From positions 243,680 through 307,679 of the forward strand of contig SDOX01000166.1 of NCBI GenBank assembly GCA_004565275.1: DNA of 64,000 bases. The letters run 5' to 3'. Below the pieces are notes generated by a model. That model saw nothing but the letters and a program-made list of their open reading frames with translations. It ran no database searches and was not told where the DNA came from. Shown piece by piece: positions 44,452-54,054 of the stretch. The stretch comes from Nannochloropsis salina CCMP1776 (lineage: Eukaryota; Sar; Eustigmatophyceae; Eustigmatales; Monodopsidaceae). A program made the position numbers and the translations under genes. Numbering within the stretch: position 1 is the first letter of the stretch; each line of letters starts with the position of its first letter.

Positions 44452-46896
44452 ATGGCCCTTGATGCCCTTTTGCGGCGTCGGCGGCCACTACCCGGAACCA
44501 GCAGCTCGAAAAATACTCGGTCGCCGTCGCCGCCGCATGGAGGGAGCGTGGGATCTGACATCGAAGATGAGAACATCAAAACCGTTTTAAAAGGGACGCT
44601 AAATTCTGTACACAGCAAACTGGCAGTTGGAAATGCTAGAAAAGATGGGGGAAGTGACGGGTTTACGAGAGGATGGGAGGCGACCCCTCAAGCTGTGGAG
44701 GGCGAGGAAGCCCTCGTAAGCAGGTTGCGGGGCCTGGCCTTGGGCACGGATCGATGGACAGCCTTGCTAGTGGCTCTCTGGGCTCTCCTATTTCTGGCTC
44801 TCGTTGTGAACAAGCAGGAGCTGTGGGTAGTTTTGGCGGGCCTAGTTGCCTACGCCTGCTTCTGCTTCTTGCTGGACGTGGTGGCCATCCCGCCCATCTG
44901 GGACGGGCCCCTCAAGGCCAAGGAGACCGCCCGCCTCTCCAACAGCCTGGTCTGCATCGCGCACGCCCTCGCTATGGGTTTCGCAGCCCTCTTTGGAGCC
45001 TCGGCGATCCTGAAGCTGACCATGACCTGCGGCTTCCTCCTCTTCGACCTCTGGGACAAGACCTGGAAGCGCCTCTACACCTCCCCGCCCTACCGCTTCA
45101 CGCGGGGGATCCCCTACGCCCTCCAAGGCGCCACCACCCTGGTGCTCTCGATCACCGCCATTTGCAAAGGCGTCCCTATCAACGCCGATCTGCTCGTCGG
45201 CATCCCCGCCGCCCATCTTCTGGTCGAGTCAGTGCACGACCTGACGCGGATGTTCGCCTCGGAGAGAGCGCCCCCTCTGGGCCTGGCAAGGGTCACCGAG
45301 ACAGTCGTGCTTTTCCCCGCCCGGCTTCTTCCCCACGCACTCCTCCTTGTCTCCCACATCCTTACCATTCATGCGACCTCCGCCCTCCCCTGCGCCTCAA
45401 CCCCGCCCTCCACCCTACCCGTCCTCAGCACCTGGTGGGCGACTCGCGTGATGACCGTCCTGCTCGTCATGCTCAACGCCTCCAACCTTGCCTCTCTATT
45501 CTGGCCCGCCTTCCTTCGGCAGCGTTTCCTCGCCCAGCACCGTCTTCAGCCTCGACAAGGACACGAGCAGCGGCCAGGAGCCGCCCTCCCGCCCCTCCCC
45601 CCCCCCCCGTCCTCGCTCTGGTTTGTTCACGGTGAGGCCTATGATCTGTCTCCCTTCCTCTGTAAACATCCAGGAGGCTCCCACGCCCTGCGCTTGGGCC
45701 AAGGCCGCGACTGCACGGCTCTCTTCGAAAGCTATCACCCCTTCACCGAGCGCCACCGGCAGATCCTAGCGAAGCACCGCGTGGCCGTGGAGGAGACCGT
45801 GCTGGACGCGTACTGCCTGGGGGGCGGGGCGCGGGGACAGGGGCGGGGTAAGGACGTGTTCTACGAGACGTTGAAGAGGAGGGTGGCGGCGGCGATGGCG
45901 GGCGTGGACGTGGTCGCCTCCTGGAAGCGACGGGCCTACTACCTGCTGGTGCTCCTGGCCGTCCTCATCTCCTACCGCGGCTTCCTCCAGGGGCACTGGT
46001 CGGCCCTGCTTGTCTTCTCTCTCTCCTCCTGGCTCCTTGGCGCGATGGGCCACGACGGCTCGCACTTCGCGTGCTCCCATCGGCCCGGGGTCAACCGGCT
46101 CTGCGGCCTCGGCATCTCCCTGATCGCCTCTCCCTTCCTCTGGTACCATCAGCATACCTTCGCGCACCACTCCTTCACCAACGACTTCGACCACGACCCC
46201 GACCTCCACCACTTCGTTCTGACGCGGCCGCACGCCCGGCAGCCCCGCGGGCCCCATCACGCGCTCCAGCAGTTCCGGCTCTACGTGCTCGCCCAGTACG
46301 CGGTGGTCGTCTTCGGCGAGACCGTCTGGATCCCCCTCAAGCTCCTCTGCTTCCGGACCCTGCACGGGGTTATGGCCTTCCCCAACATTGGGTGGGACGG
46401 TCTGGCCCGGGCGCTCGCCCACTTCGTCCTGTACTACCTGCTCGTCTTCCACGCGCCGGCTCGGTGCTTGGCCGAGGCCGGCGAGGGCGCTTACAAGGCA
46501 TGGGCGTTCCCCTTGCTTTACGTGTCGATATGCGGCATGCTCTTCGGGGTTTTCTCGCAAATCAACCACTTGAACGAGAAGAGCATCGCTGCGGCTCGAG
46601 GAGGCTCAGGGCACGAAGGGAAGAAGGGGCGGACCGGGGGGTCCTCCTGGGCCAAGGAGCAAGTGGAGACCTCCTCCAATTTCGCGACGCACTCGCCTTG
46701 GTGGTTCGTCCTGTCTAATGGGTTGAACTTCCAAATTGAGCATCATCTTTTTCCAGGTATCAACCATGAGCACCTATGGAGGGTCCAGCCAGTGGTGAAG
46801 GAGGCATGCAAGGAGTTTGGCGTCAATTACAAGAGCTATGAAAGCATCATGGAAATCGTGTGGGAAACAGCTCAATACTACAAGTCATTGGCGTGA
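44452..46896 (+). CDS. TLC-domain / cytochrome b5 / front-end desaturase fusion protein
   Basis: A single uninterrupted 814-residue frame. Residues 1-95 are polar. Residues about 98-370 carry six to eight hydrophobic helices resembling a TLC (TRAM-LAG1-CLN8) domain: LSNSLVCIAHALAMGFAALF, CGFLLFDLWD, LARVTETVVLFPARLLPHAL and VMLNASNLASLFWPAF. A proline-rich linker follows, then a cytochrome b5 domain with the haem-binding HPGG at 406-409. The desaturase has three histidine boxes: H534-D-G-S-H538, HTFAHH (568-573, in WYHQHTFAHHSFTN) and QIEHH (761-765). The glutamine in box three and the N-terminal b5 are hallmarks of front-end (delta-4/5/6/8) and sphingolipid desaturases; the HxxxHH box two resembles protist delta-5/delta-4 enzymes. 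It should act in the ER on an acyl lipid. Substrate and regiospecificity cannot be read from sequence. The N-terminal TLC fusion is unusual. Confidence 0.88.
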   Translation: MALDALLRRRRPLPGTSSSKNTRSPSPPHGGSVGSDIEDENIKTVLKGTLNSVHSKLAVGNARKDGGSDGFTRGWEATPQAVEGEEALVSRLRGLALGTDRWTALLVALWALLFLALVVNKQELWVVLAGLVAYACFCFLLDVVAIPPIWDGPLKAKETARLSNSLVCIAHALAMGFAALFGASAILKLTMTCGFLLFDLWDKTWKRLYTSPPYRFTRGIPYALQGATTLVLSITAICKGVPINADLLVGIPAAHLLVESVHDLTRMFASERAPPLGLARVTETVVLFPARLLPHALLLVSHILTIHATSALPCASTPPSTLPVLSTWWATRVMTVLLVMLNASNLASLFWPAFLRQRFLAQHRLQPRQGHEQRPGAALPPLPPPPSSLWFVHGEAYDLSPFLCKHPGGSHALRLGQGRDCTALFESYHPFTERHRQILAKHRVAVEETVLDAYCLGGGARGQGRGKDVFYETLKRRVAAAMAGVDVVASWKRRAYYLLVLLAVLISYRGFLQGHWSALLVFSLSSWLLGAMGHDGSHFACSHRPGVNRLCGLGISLIASPFLWYHQHTFAHHSFTNDFDHDPDLHHFVLTRPHARQPRGPHHALQQFRLYVLAQYAVVVFGETVWIPLKLLCFRTLHGVMAFPNIGWDGLARALAHFVLYYLLVFHAPARCLAEAGEGAYKAWAFPLLYVSICGMLFGVFSQINHLNEKSIAAARGGSGHEGKKGRTGGSSWAKEQVETSSNFATHSPWWFVLSNGLNFQIEHHLFPGINHEHLWRVQPVVKEACKEFGVNYKSYESIMEIVWETAQYYKSLA

Positions 46897-47889
46897 GTGT
46901 GCAGGGTTGGGAAGGAGGAAGTTGTTTCATTATCTTCGTTACATAGGAGGGAGACTGGAGAAGTGACGCAAAGCAAGAGCTGGATCCTCAACGCGCTTAA
47001 ATGTGTCGTAAGGGACGATCTTTTTTATGTTTATGGGGCATAATCTACCACCATCATGTAAGCTGAGGGCAAATTTTGGATAGCAACAAATAGGAGAGTG
47101 AGCGGAAAGGTTCTTGCATGCAAGATTAGCAGCCGGAAAAGGGTTCTTACACGGGAGGAAGCCACCTTCTCCTGTTGAGCTCGTATATGATGGCGTAGTC
47201 TACGGACCCCAAAAAACAGGATGGGAAAATAAAAAACCAACTTATTGAAGGATTTTCGTTCGAAAGAAACGAGCACAACCTTACCAACGTAAATTTATTA
47301 CAAAAGTAAGAGCTCACGGCCAAAAATATCAGATGACATATGGGCCATAAAGGCCTGCCGCTGAACCACCTCCCCCATATGCGTCCAGGACCACGTCCTC
47401 TCTCTTTCCTCTTCGCCCCGCCTTCATCCGTCCGAGGCTTCGCAATGTGCGCCCACGGAAACTCCTATCGCTTGTTATATCCTGCCCATTCCTGTCTTGG
47501 TCTGCTCATCCGTCTTCTCTCGGATGGGGCGAGGACGCACGTTTTCCCAGAATGTGCCGCCGCTTCCTTCTATGACCTGCCCCCCCTTTGCTGCGTACCT
47601 CGGGCCCCAAGTCTACGTCGTGAAACGCCGTACTTCCTCTCCTTTATTCTTTGGCTAAGTTTCTGCGAGGAGAAATGTGCGCGATTTAAGAATTCCCAGC
47701 CACTTGACTGACAACCACCCATCGGGCCGTGCCCCCCCCCTCCTTGGCCCCTCCCCCTTCAACAGCAACTGCTTTCGTGGCCGCCGCCGCGCTTCTCACC
47801 CTGCAACTCACGCTCTTTGCGCATTCCTTGTCATCGTTACACATACGTCACACACAAATAGCCAATACTTCCTGTGGACGCACCCAGCT
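46897..47889. other. Intergenic region between desaturase and transporter genes
   Basis: About 1 kb. Frames of up to 123 codons on either strand show no family resemblance. It contains the desaturase 3' flank and the promoter of the SLC35B1-like gene. Confidence 0.5.
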
Positions 47890-49446
47890 ATGGCGGGGAA
47901 CACTTTGAAAGACATTTGCGTTTGTGGTAGGTGGAGCGGTAGGAGGGAGGCTTGAAGTTGGCAAGTCAGGGAAGCGTGACGGTGCTCATTGTGATGAATG
48001 CGAATTGAGCAAGCGCTTCCGCCTAGGTTGTACGATATAAGTATGATCTTTGTCATAAGACGTCACAAGAGCTTAAAGATATGTTTGAAATGGGAAAACA
48101 AGAGAGGAGAATCCTCGAAGCCGTGCTCCGGCATGAAGTGGTAGACATCGCGAGTAGCGTATTCGCTTCTCTCGACCGGACGGCTAAGCCATTGTAGTTG
48201 GTTTTTTCTCGGAAATGAAGTGTTTAGGGGACGTCCAGCTTTATTGGGGAATACCAGAGATAGACTTGAAAAGTTGTCATCGTGTGCTCTTTTCTCCTCC
48301 CCCCACCTAGGCCCCAAGATCCTTCTTCCCTTCCTTGGGGGAGCAGTCGCAGCCCTCATTGCCGTCTATGCAGACTGGGCAATCTTCAAGCGCCGGGCCG
48401 GACCCGGAGGCAAGGGCAATGAGAAGCAAGAAAAAGAGAAGGGAGGCCTCAGCCTTGATGCCTTGCCTAGCGAGGTCAAGCTCCTCATATGTGCTGGCGG
48501 CATCTACGCCTCCTACCTGACGTTCGGGGTCTTGCAGGAGCAGATTTTCAAGTACCGGGGCCCGCAAGGAGAGCGTTTCACGGCCACGCTCTTCCTCCTC
48601 TGGGTCCAGTGCCTGGTGAACGCCCTCTTCGCCCTGGCCTTCATGCTCGCCGGGTCGCGGAGCTCACAGAAGATTCCCCTTTTCAACTTTGGCCTGACTG
48701 GCACGTCCTATATCCTGGCGATGCTCTTCTCGAACGAGGCGCTCAAGTACGTCTCCTACCCGACGCAGGCGCTGGGCAAGTCCTGCAAAATGGTGCCGGT
48801 CATGCTCTTCGGGGTGCTGATCCGCGGGAAGAAGTATCGGCCGATCGAGTACTTTTGCGTGTTCCTGGTGACCCTGGGCATCACCATGTTTCAGCTCTAT
48901 GGAGGAAAGAAGAAGGGTGGCCACGGAAGCGGGAAAGCAGAGGAGGGGGACTCTTTGTACGGCGTGCTGCTGCTTCTGCTCTCCCTGGTGATGGACGGGG
49001 TGACGGGGGCGGTCCAGGACAAGCTGAAGACGATATGCAGGCCCACGGTGCACGAGTTCATGTTCTACACAAACATGGCCGGCGTCCTCGTCTGCTCCGT
49101 CCTTGTCCTCCCCACGGGCCAATTCATCCAGGGCACCCGCTTCTGCCTCGAGCACCCCGCCCTCTTCTCCACCATGGCCTGGCTCTCCCTCACCTCGGCC
49201 CTGGGTCAGAACTTCATCTTCCTGACCATCAAGTACTTCGACGCGCTCGTCCTGACCACGGTGACTACCACCCGCAAGTTCTTCACCATCCTAGTGTCCG
49301 TGGTCATGTACGGGCACGCCCTCAACAGCAAGCAGTGGCTGTCGGTGCTCTTGGTATTCTGCGGCCTCAGCGGGGAGGTTTATGACAAGTACGAGAAGAA
49401 GAAGGCGCAGCGAGCGAAGATGGCTCTGGAGGGAAAAAAGAAATGA
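47890..49446 (+). CDS. SLC35B1: SLC35B1/HUT1-type nucleotide-sugar (or ATP/ADP) transporter
   Basis: Multi-pass ER membrane transporter of the SLC35B family. Two exons: a tiny first exon of 37 nt at 47890-47926 (MAGNTLKDICVC) and 48311-49446. They join in phase at a Gly codon across a 384-nt GT-AG intron, giving 390 residues. About ten hydrophobic helices are visible. Family blocks include LICAGGIYASYLTFGVLQEQ, FNFGLTGTSYILAMLFSNEA, LKYVSYPTQALGKSCKMVPV, YFCVFLVTLGITMFQLYGGK, LLSLVMDGVTGAVQDKLK and FDALVLTTVTTTRKFFTILV. These match SLC35B1/UDP-galactose transporter HUT1 better than the Golgi PAPS transporters SLC35B2/B3, which are the alternative. The lysine-rich C-terminus (EGKKK) is compatible with ER retrieval but is not a strict KKxx. 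A Lys/Glu/Gly-rich loop interrupts the first third. Confidence 0.9.
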
Positions 49447-50125
49447 GTGGAGGAAAAAAATATAAGAGACGCAATATGGTTGAAAAGCGTAGACTGGAGA
49501 TGGGGAAAGGATACCGCCAGGCTCCACCAGGGATGTGGGGCTGTGGGGCTGCGACTCGGCGATTCGAGAGATTTTGTTGGCTGTATTGGCGAGGATACCA
49601 GGAAAGTGATATGATGCAAAATAGGGGCGGTCAGCGGGGAGCCAAGTCGTTGACCTTAACGTGTCACAGGGAGGAAAGCCGGTGGAGGCCGGCCGGGAGT
49701 ATTACATGGAGGGCCACGGTGCGCATTTCGACCCTAATCAACCAGGCGCATCACAATCTCCGACCCGCCATGTGCTCTTTTTTGGGAAAATGCGTGACGG
49801 ATGCTTGCGTGTGTAATTAAAAATTAAAAGCACAACCAGCTCGAAACGAAACAAGACGTAGTGAAGTGCGCCCCCGGCTACGCTCAATCCCGTAAAGCAA
49901 TCTCTCACTCATCCAGCAGCGACAAGCCACTCAAGTAGAGGCCGTCGTTCGAAGATTTTAGCACAGCTTCTCTTTTTAAATGTGTCGCTCTTACCGTCAA
50001 AGTTTTAGCCCCGCCCCACGCTTGCCCCTGCGGGCGTCTGGGACGACCCCGTCCAAATGTTTTTTCGCGCCTCCCTTTCCCCCCACATCCATCACTCCTG
50101 CTTGCCCGCCCCACCTTCAAATGTT
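49447..50125. other. Convergent 3' intergenic region
   Basis: 3' flanks of the transporter and Acinus genes. No RNA gene or repeat is recognised. Confidence 0.5.
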
Positions 50126-51727
50126 CTACCAGCGCCTGCGTGGCGGTGAGCGGTTCCGCGACCTATAGCCCCCCCCACCCCCTCCATCCCGACCCGCCCA
50201 TTGCCTGTCCGCCACAGGCTGCCTAACATCCCCCGCCGCCTCGCGCTTTTTGGCTTCCAGCTTTGCTTCTGCCTTCAGCTCCTTCAGCCGCTCTCGCTTC
50301 CGCGCGACCTGGTCCTCAAGCACCGGCGTCCAGTACAGCTTGGGCGGGGTGGATGTGGAGCGGAAAAGCTCCTCCAGTGTGGGCATCGCGGGCTTCTCGT
50401 CCTCCTCCTCTTTCACTGCTTCTTTCGCCCCCTCCGCATCGCGTCTCGCCCTCACAATCCTCTCGGGTGAGGGCCCTAACTCCCGCTTCCGCCGTACCGA
50501 ACCCCCCGATTCCGCCCCCCCCAGATGCGGTGGAGCCTCGAAGGGGGGGGGCCCGGGCAGGAGGCTGTTGCTGACCCGTTGCGTCTCCGCGCTCGCCGCC
50601 GCCAGGGCAGTCGTACGGGGCGTGGCCGCCAGAGGCTCCCCCGGCCTCGCCCTGCCTGCCTTGTCCCCTCCTTCCTGGAGCCTGGAGGCCGCGCGCGCCT
50701 TCTTGAGGAGTTTGTCCTCCTCCGTAACCTGGGCCGCGGTCTTGGACGAGAAATCGGCGGTCAGGACGCCCCCCCGCTCCGGCCACTGGTATTTGTTCAA
50801 TGCGATCCGTGCTCGCGCCGCGCACTCCTCCGACTGGAAGGTGGCGTAACAGTGCGTCTTGATCACGTCCATCCACATTCCATCCTCTGCAACAAGAGGG
50901 CCCCCTCCCCGCTCCTCCAGCATCTCCTTGGCCGCCACCAGGCGGAAGGGACGGATGAAGCCGTCCACGCGGATGGTGGTGCTTCTCGGATTCTTTGGGG
51001 CTGGCACAAGGGCGGCGGCGGGCTCAGGGGCATCAGGGCCGGACCGAGACTCCTCCCTGGCCAGGAGCGCGGTCTCACTCGGACCTGCGCCCCTCTTCAC
51101 CTCAGCATCAATGGGGGCAGGTGAAGCGCGTCCCTTCTGGGTCACTGCCGCCGCCATGTCAGACGATTGGGCTGACTCGCTCGGCACCGTGGCCGAGGAG
51201 GGAGAAGAGGGCAGGGCATCCGCGACCTGCCGCAGGGAGCTCACGATCTCAGAAGGCTCAGCGGCTTGTGGCACCGCCGAGGCCTCGGCTGGCGATGTCA
51301 GATGGGAAGGTTCCTCCTTCTCTACTACTCGATCGGGATTGCGCTCGAGCTCCGAGGGGTTGGCCGGGGCGGGGCTGGGACTTGGGTGGACGGCAGACGG
51401 GGCAGCCTCCGGCATTACCTCTCCTTCCTGCTCCTTCTCCCGCGAGGATCCAGAAGGACCTTTCGATCCAGAGCCTACCAATTCCTCCTCGACAATAGCC
51501 TTCACAGAAGGCTCCAAAGTCTTGTCTTGGGGCTCCGGTTTGTCGTTTAAGCCATCAACGTCGTCATTGCCCCCTTCCTCGGCGGCGCCTGCCTTCTCGA
51601 CGTGCTGCACGAGTCGCTGCATTAAGTCTGCTTTCAGCCCCTTCACAGGCAAATCAAGCTTCTCCAATACCTTCTTAAGCTCAGTGACCTTCATGCCCTT
51701 AATTGCTTCCAGGGTGGGCAGCGCCAT
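50126..51727 (-). CDS. ACIN1: Acinus-like SAP/RRM protein (ASAP complex)
   Basis: Nuclear RNA-binding protein that, with RNPS1 and SAP18, forms the ASAP complex peripheral to the exon junction complex. One exon, 533 residues, ATG at 51727. The SAP motif occupies residues 5-45 (MKVTELKKVLEKLDLPVKGL, KADLMQRLVQHVEKAG). A Ser/Glu/Pro-rich middle follows, then an RRM at about 248-325 (TTIRVDGFIRPFRLVAAKEM, MWMDVIKTHCYATFQSEECA). The RNPS1-SAP18-binding segment lies near 448-466 (PTLEELFRSTSTPPKLYWTP), matching the human DLFRKTKAAPCIYWLPL layout. The C-terminus is Lys/Glu-rich and ends in RSRNRSPPRRRW, an RS/RG-like tail. The order SAP-RRM-RSB is specific to Acinus. The domain order is complete, with only the long N-terminal region of animal Acinus missing. 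Confidence 0.9.
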   Translation of the reverse strand: MALPTLEAIKGMKVTELKKVLEKLDLPVKGLKADLMQRLVQHVEKAGAAEEGGNDDVDGLNDKPEPQDKTLEPSVKAIVEEELVGSGSKGPSGSSREKEQEGEVMPEAAPSAVHPSPSPAPANPSELERNPDRVVEKEEPSHLTSPAEASAVPQAAEPSEIVSSLRQVADALPSSPSSATVPSESAQSSDMAAAVTQKGRASPAPIDAEVKRGAGPSETALLAREESRSGPDAPEPAAALVPAPKNPRSTTIRVDGFIRPFRLVAAKEMLEERGGGPLVAEDGMWMDVIKTHCYATFQSEECAARARIALNKYQWPERGGVLTADFSSKTAAQVTEEDKLLKKARAASRLQEGGDKAGRARPGEPLAATPRTTALAAASAETQRVSNSLLPGPPPFEAPPHLGGAESGGSVRRKRELGPSPERIVRARRDAEGAKEAVKEEEDEKPAMPTLEELFRSTSTPPKLYWTPVLEDQVARKRERLKELKAEAKLEAKKREAAGDVRQPVADRQWAGRDGGGGGGYRSRNRSPPRRRW

Positions 51728-52214
51728 GGTACGATATAGGATGAGAAATGGTGCTGCGGTGTGTTGTCGTTTTTGTCCGTCTCTTGGTTTTTCACCTGAA
51801 AGGGTACGAACAAATTATCGGGTTCCATGAGGATCTCAAATGTATCTCAAAAGCTATACTGCCTCGATGGGCGGGCTGCGGGCGTAGCACTTCCCGCCTT
51901 TCCAGTGCCCTCTATCCTGTTGACTTCTTCTCTGAAGACTCCTCTCCGCCTTCTCTCCGCGCTCAAGCCAGCCCCCAGCCGCCTGTGTGCGTGTCGGGGC
52001 TTACGGTACGCGGACTCTGCAGAAGGCACGACCCGTCGTCAACGCAAACCATTGTGGCTTTCATTACGGCCCTGGAGAACACGCCAGGTCTCAAATAGTG
52101 AACCTGGAGGGGGGTGCACCCCCACAAATACTACAAGAGCTCTTCAGTCGACATAACCTCCTACCCTGTGCCTCATCTGCTCTCGCACATTGCCAGGTAC
52201 TTGCGGCGCATTTC
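51728..52214. promoter_or_regulatory. Divergent region between Acinus and the Abraxas-like gene
   Basis: Head-to-head 5' flanks. The frame of the Abraxas-like gene is open leftward to about 51987 but without an ATG. Nothing else is recognised. Confidence 0.45.
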
Positions 52215-53800
52215 ATGTGCTCAATTTCCCTGGGCGAAGTGCGCATAGCTGGCTCTCTTCTGGCTACGCTCATACAGGTAGTGGGGCAGCAGGCAGGTCG
52301 GCGTGCAGAGGGCTTGTTGCTCGGGGATGCCCTTGTCCACACCGTGGCCGTCACGGATGACACACAAGTAGCGAGGGAGCGCACAGACATGCAATTAGAC
52401 GTGACAGGGTATGTGTCCACAGATCAAAAGGACGCGTTCTATGAACCATTGACTGGAACCATGAACGCGACAAAAATTGCCGAGGCCACATCAGAAGTTA
52501 ATAGGCGACATGTAAGTCTGTTGGAGAGTTAATTGAGAAAGAAAGAGGTTTAAAGGGGTTTGAAGGGGACAAGGAGATACAGTAGAAGGCCGAATGTGTA
52601 ACGAAAGATGTAATATGACACTTAAAGATGGTAAAAAAGGTGATAGGAGAGGATGAGGACAGCATGAGAGAGAGTCACGAATCTGGACCATCTTCGTGTT
52701 GAGCCCCTTATTCCCTTTTACGCATCTGCGCCATCTCGCAGAGGATGGTTGGCTGGTATGTGGCTCGAAATATGGCAAGCACCAAGCCAAGCTTGCGAGA
52801 CCTGGCCATACTGAGGCATTTGGGTGACTACTTGAGGTCCACATCGCGAGAAGATGATGCTGAAGCTCTCCGGGGAGAGAGCAGGACGCCAAGCGAGGCA
52901 AAGAAATACACCAGCGAGACGACATTAGATAGGCGAGGAAAGGATCCAGCTTTAGCCTTTCCGGCAGTGCTAATCGTGTTCTCCCTGGACCTGCGATCCT
53001 CCTCGGAGGCTCAGGGCATTTCATATGCCTGCCACTACCTTTCTCCTGCTGCTCCCTCCTCTTCCTCCGAGAGTGCGTCCCTCGCCTACCACACGCATCT
53101 TCTCAAGGTTCGAAATGTCTCGCACGACTCTACCGCCGAGTACCAGGCCTACACAGGGGGCACGTACCCGTCATTGCTCTCCCCGCAATCGTCACTCCCC
53201 CCGAGAACCCCCCAACCCTCTGCAAGGATGCCCTCCCCAGGAATCCCCTCTATGCGTCCCGGCTTGGCAGACTTCGCACGCGCCATTCCTCCTCCTCATG
53301 TGACGGAATACGAACTGTATCTAGATCAGATTTTGGAGCATCTGCACGGCTTAGTGGATGAGATACGCGCGGAAGAACTAGAATTGAGTGCGTTGAAAAA
53401 AAAGCAAGGACGATTTAAACATTTATTGCGGGCGGAAAAAGAGAAGGGTAGGGGTGTCTCGGGAGAAAGAGAGCAAAAATTGGTTTGAAGTACATGAAGG
53501 GCTTGTAGATTTTATAAGACCAGAAATATTTGCAAATGTAGTGCCAGGGGAATCAAAATTGTTTCTGAAAATGGCTGAAATTTACAGGAACCTTTGTATC
53601 AACATCTTTCTGATATGATTGATCACTATCGATATGTATACGTCGAGTTTATGCGCCTTGAAGGGTCTTTAAGGAGCCAAACAGCGATTTCTGACAGTCA
53701 GAAGTACGAAGCAGAAAGAACTCCTTCTTCCTTCCAATCTACTAGTATGCATGTTCACGAGCAGACATTAAAATTGAGAGTTCGATTTCCATCTATCGGT
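52215..53800 (+). CDS. Abraxas/ABRO1-like MPN-minus scaffold (3' end unresolved)
   Basis: Expected pseudo-MPN partner of the K63-specific deubiquitinase BRCC36 in BRISC or BRCA1-A-type complexes. Exon 1 is 52215-52511 (ATG, MCSISLGEVRIAGSLLATLI), with EGLLLGDALVHTVAVTDD; this matches the family's EGLLLGEV, and the JAMM metal motif is absent. Exon 2 is 52742-53482 and opens RMVGWYVARNMASTKPSLRD, equivalent to the Abraxas VGWYKFRR block. It ends in a coiled coil (YELYLDQILEHLHGLVDEIR, ELSALKKKQGRFKHLLRAEK). Exon 3 starts at 53588 (EPLYQHLSDMIDHYRYVYVE). Its frame stays open to 54319, over the antisense ankyrin gene, and a perfect CAG/GTAAGT donor occurs at 54150. The 3' end given is therefore approximate. 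The exon 2 donor (GTTTGA) is weak. Family assignment rests on the VGWY block and architecture. Confidence 0.7.
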
Positions 53801-54054
53801 GCAGTGTATCTTCTGGAGCTCGCTCAATTCTTTTGCTGTGGGTGCATGTTCCCGGCTCCCGCCAAGGCAACGTCCGAGACTCGACATCATATAGCCCGGC
53901 AGAGCCCGCAGCGTCACGCCGTCTCTAGGTCGCGCTCGCCGACCTGTGTACCATGCTGCTTACGGCACTACCATAAGGTTGATTGGCTTTTGGCGCGACT
54001 CGAGTTTTCGTTCGCCCTCTTGACCATGGCGTTTCAAGTCGCTGCCCTCGATCC

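Noticed and set aside
1-52214. Functional link between eIF4A-III and Acinus, both exon-junction-complex factors, in one window
   Set aside because: They are about 48 kb apart with many unrelated genes between, so co-location is most likely chance.
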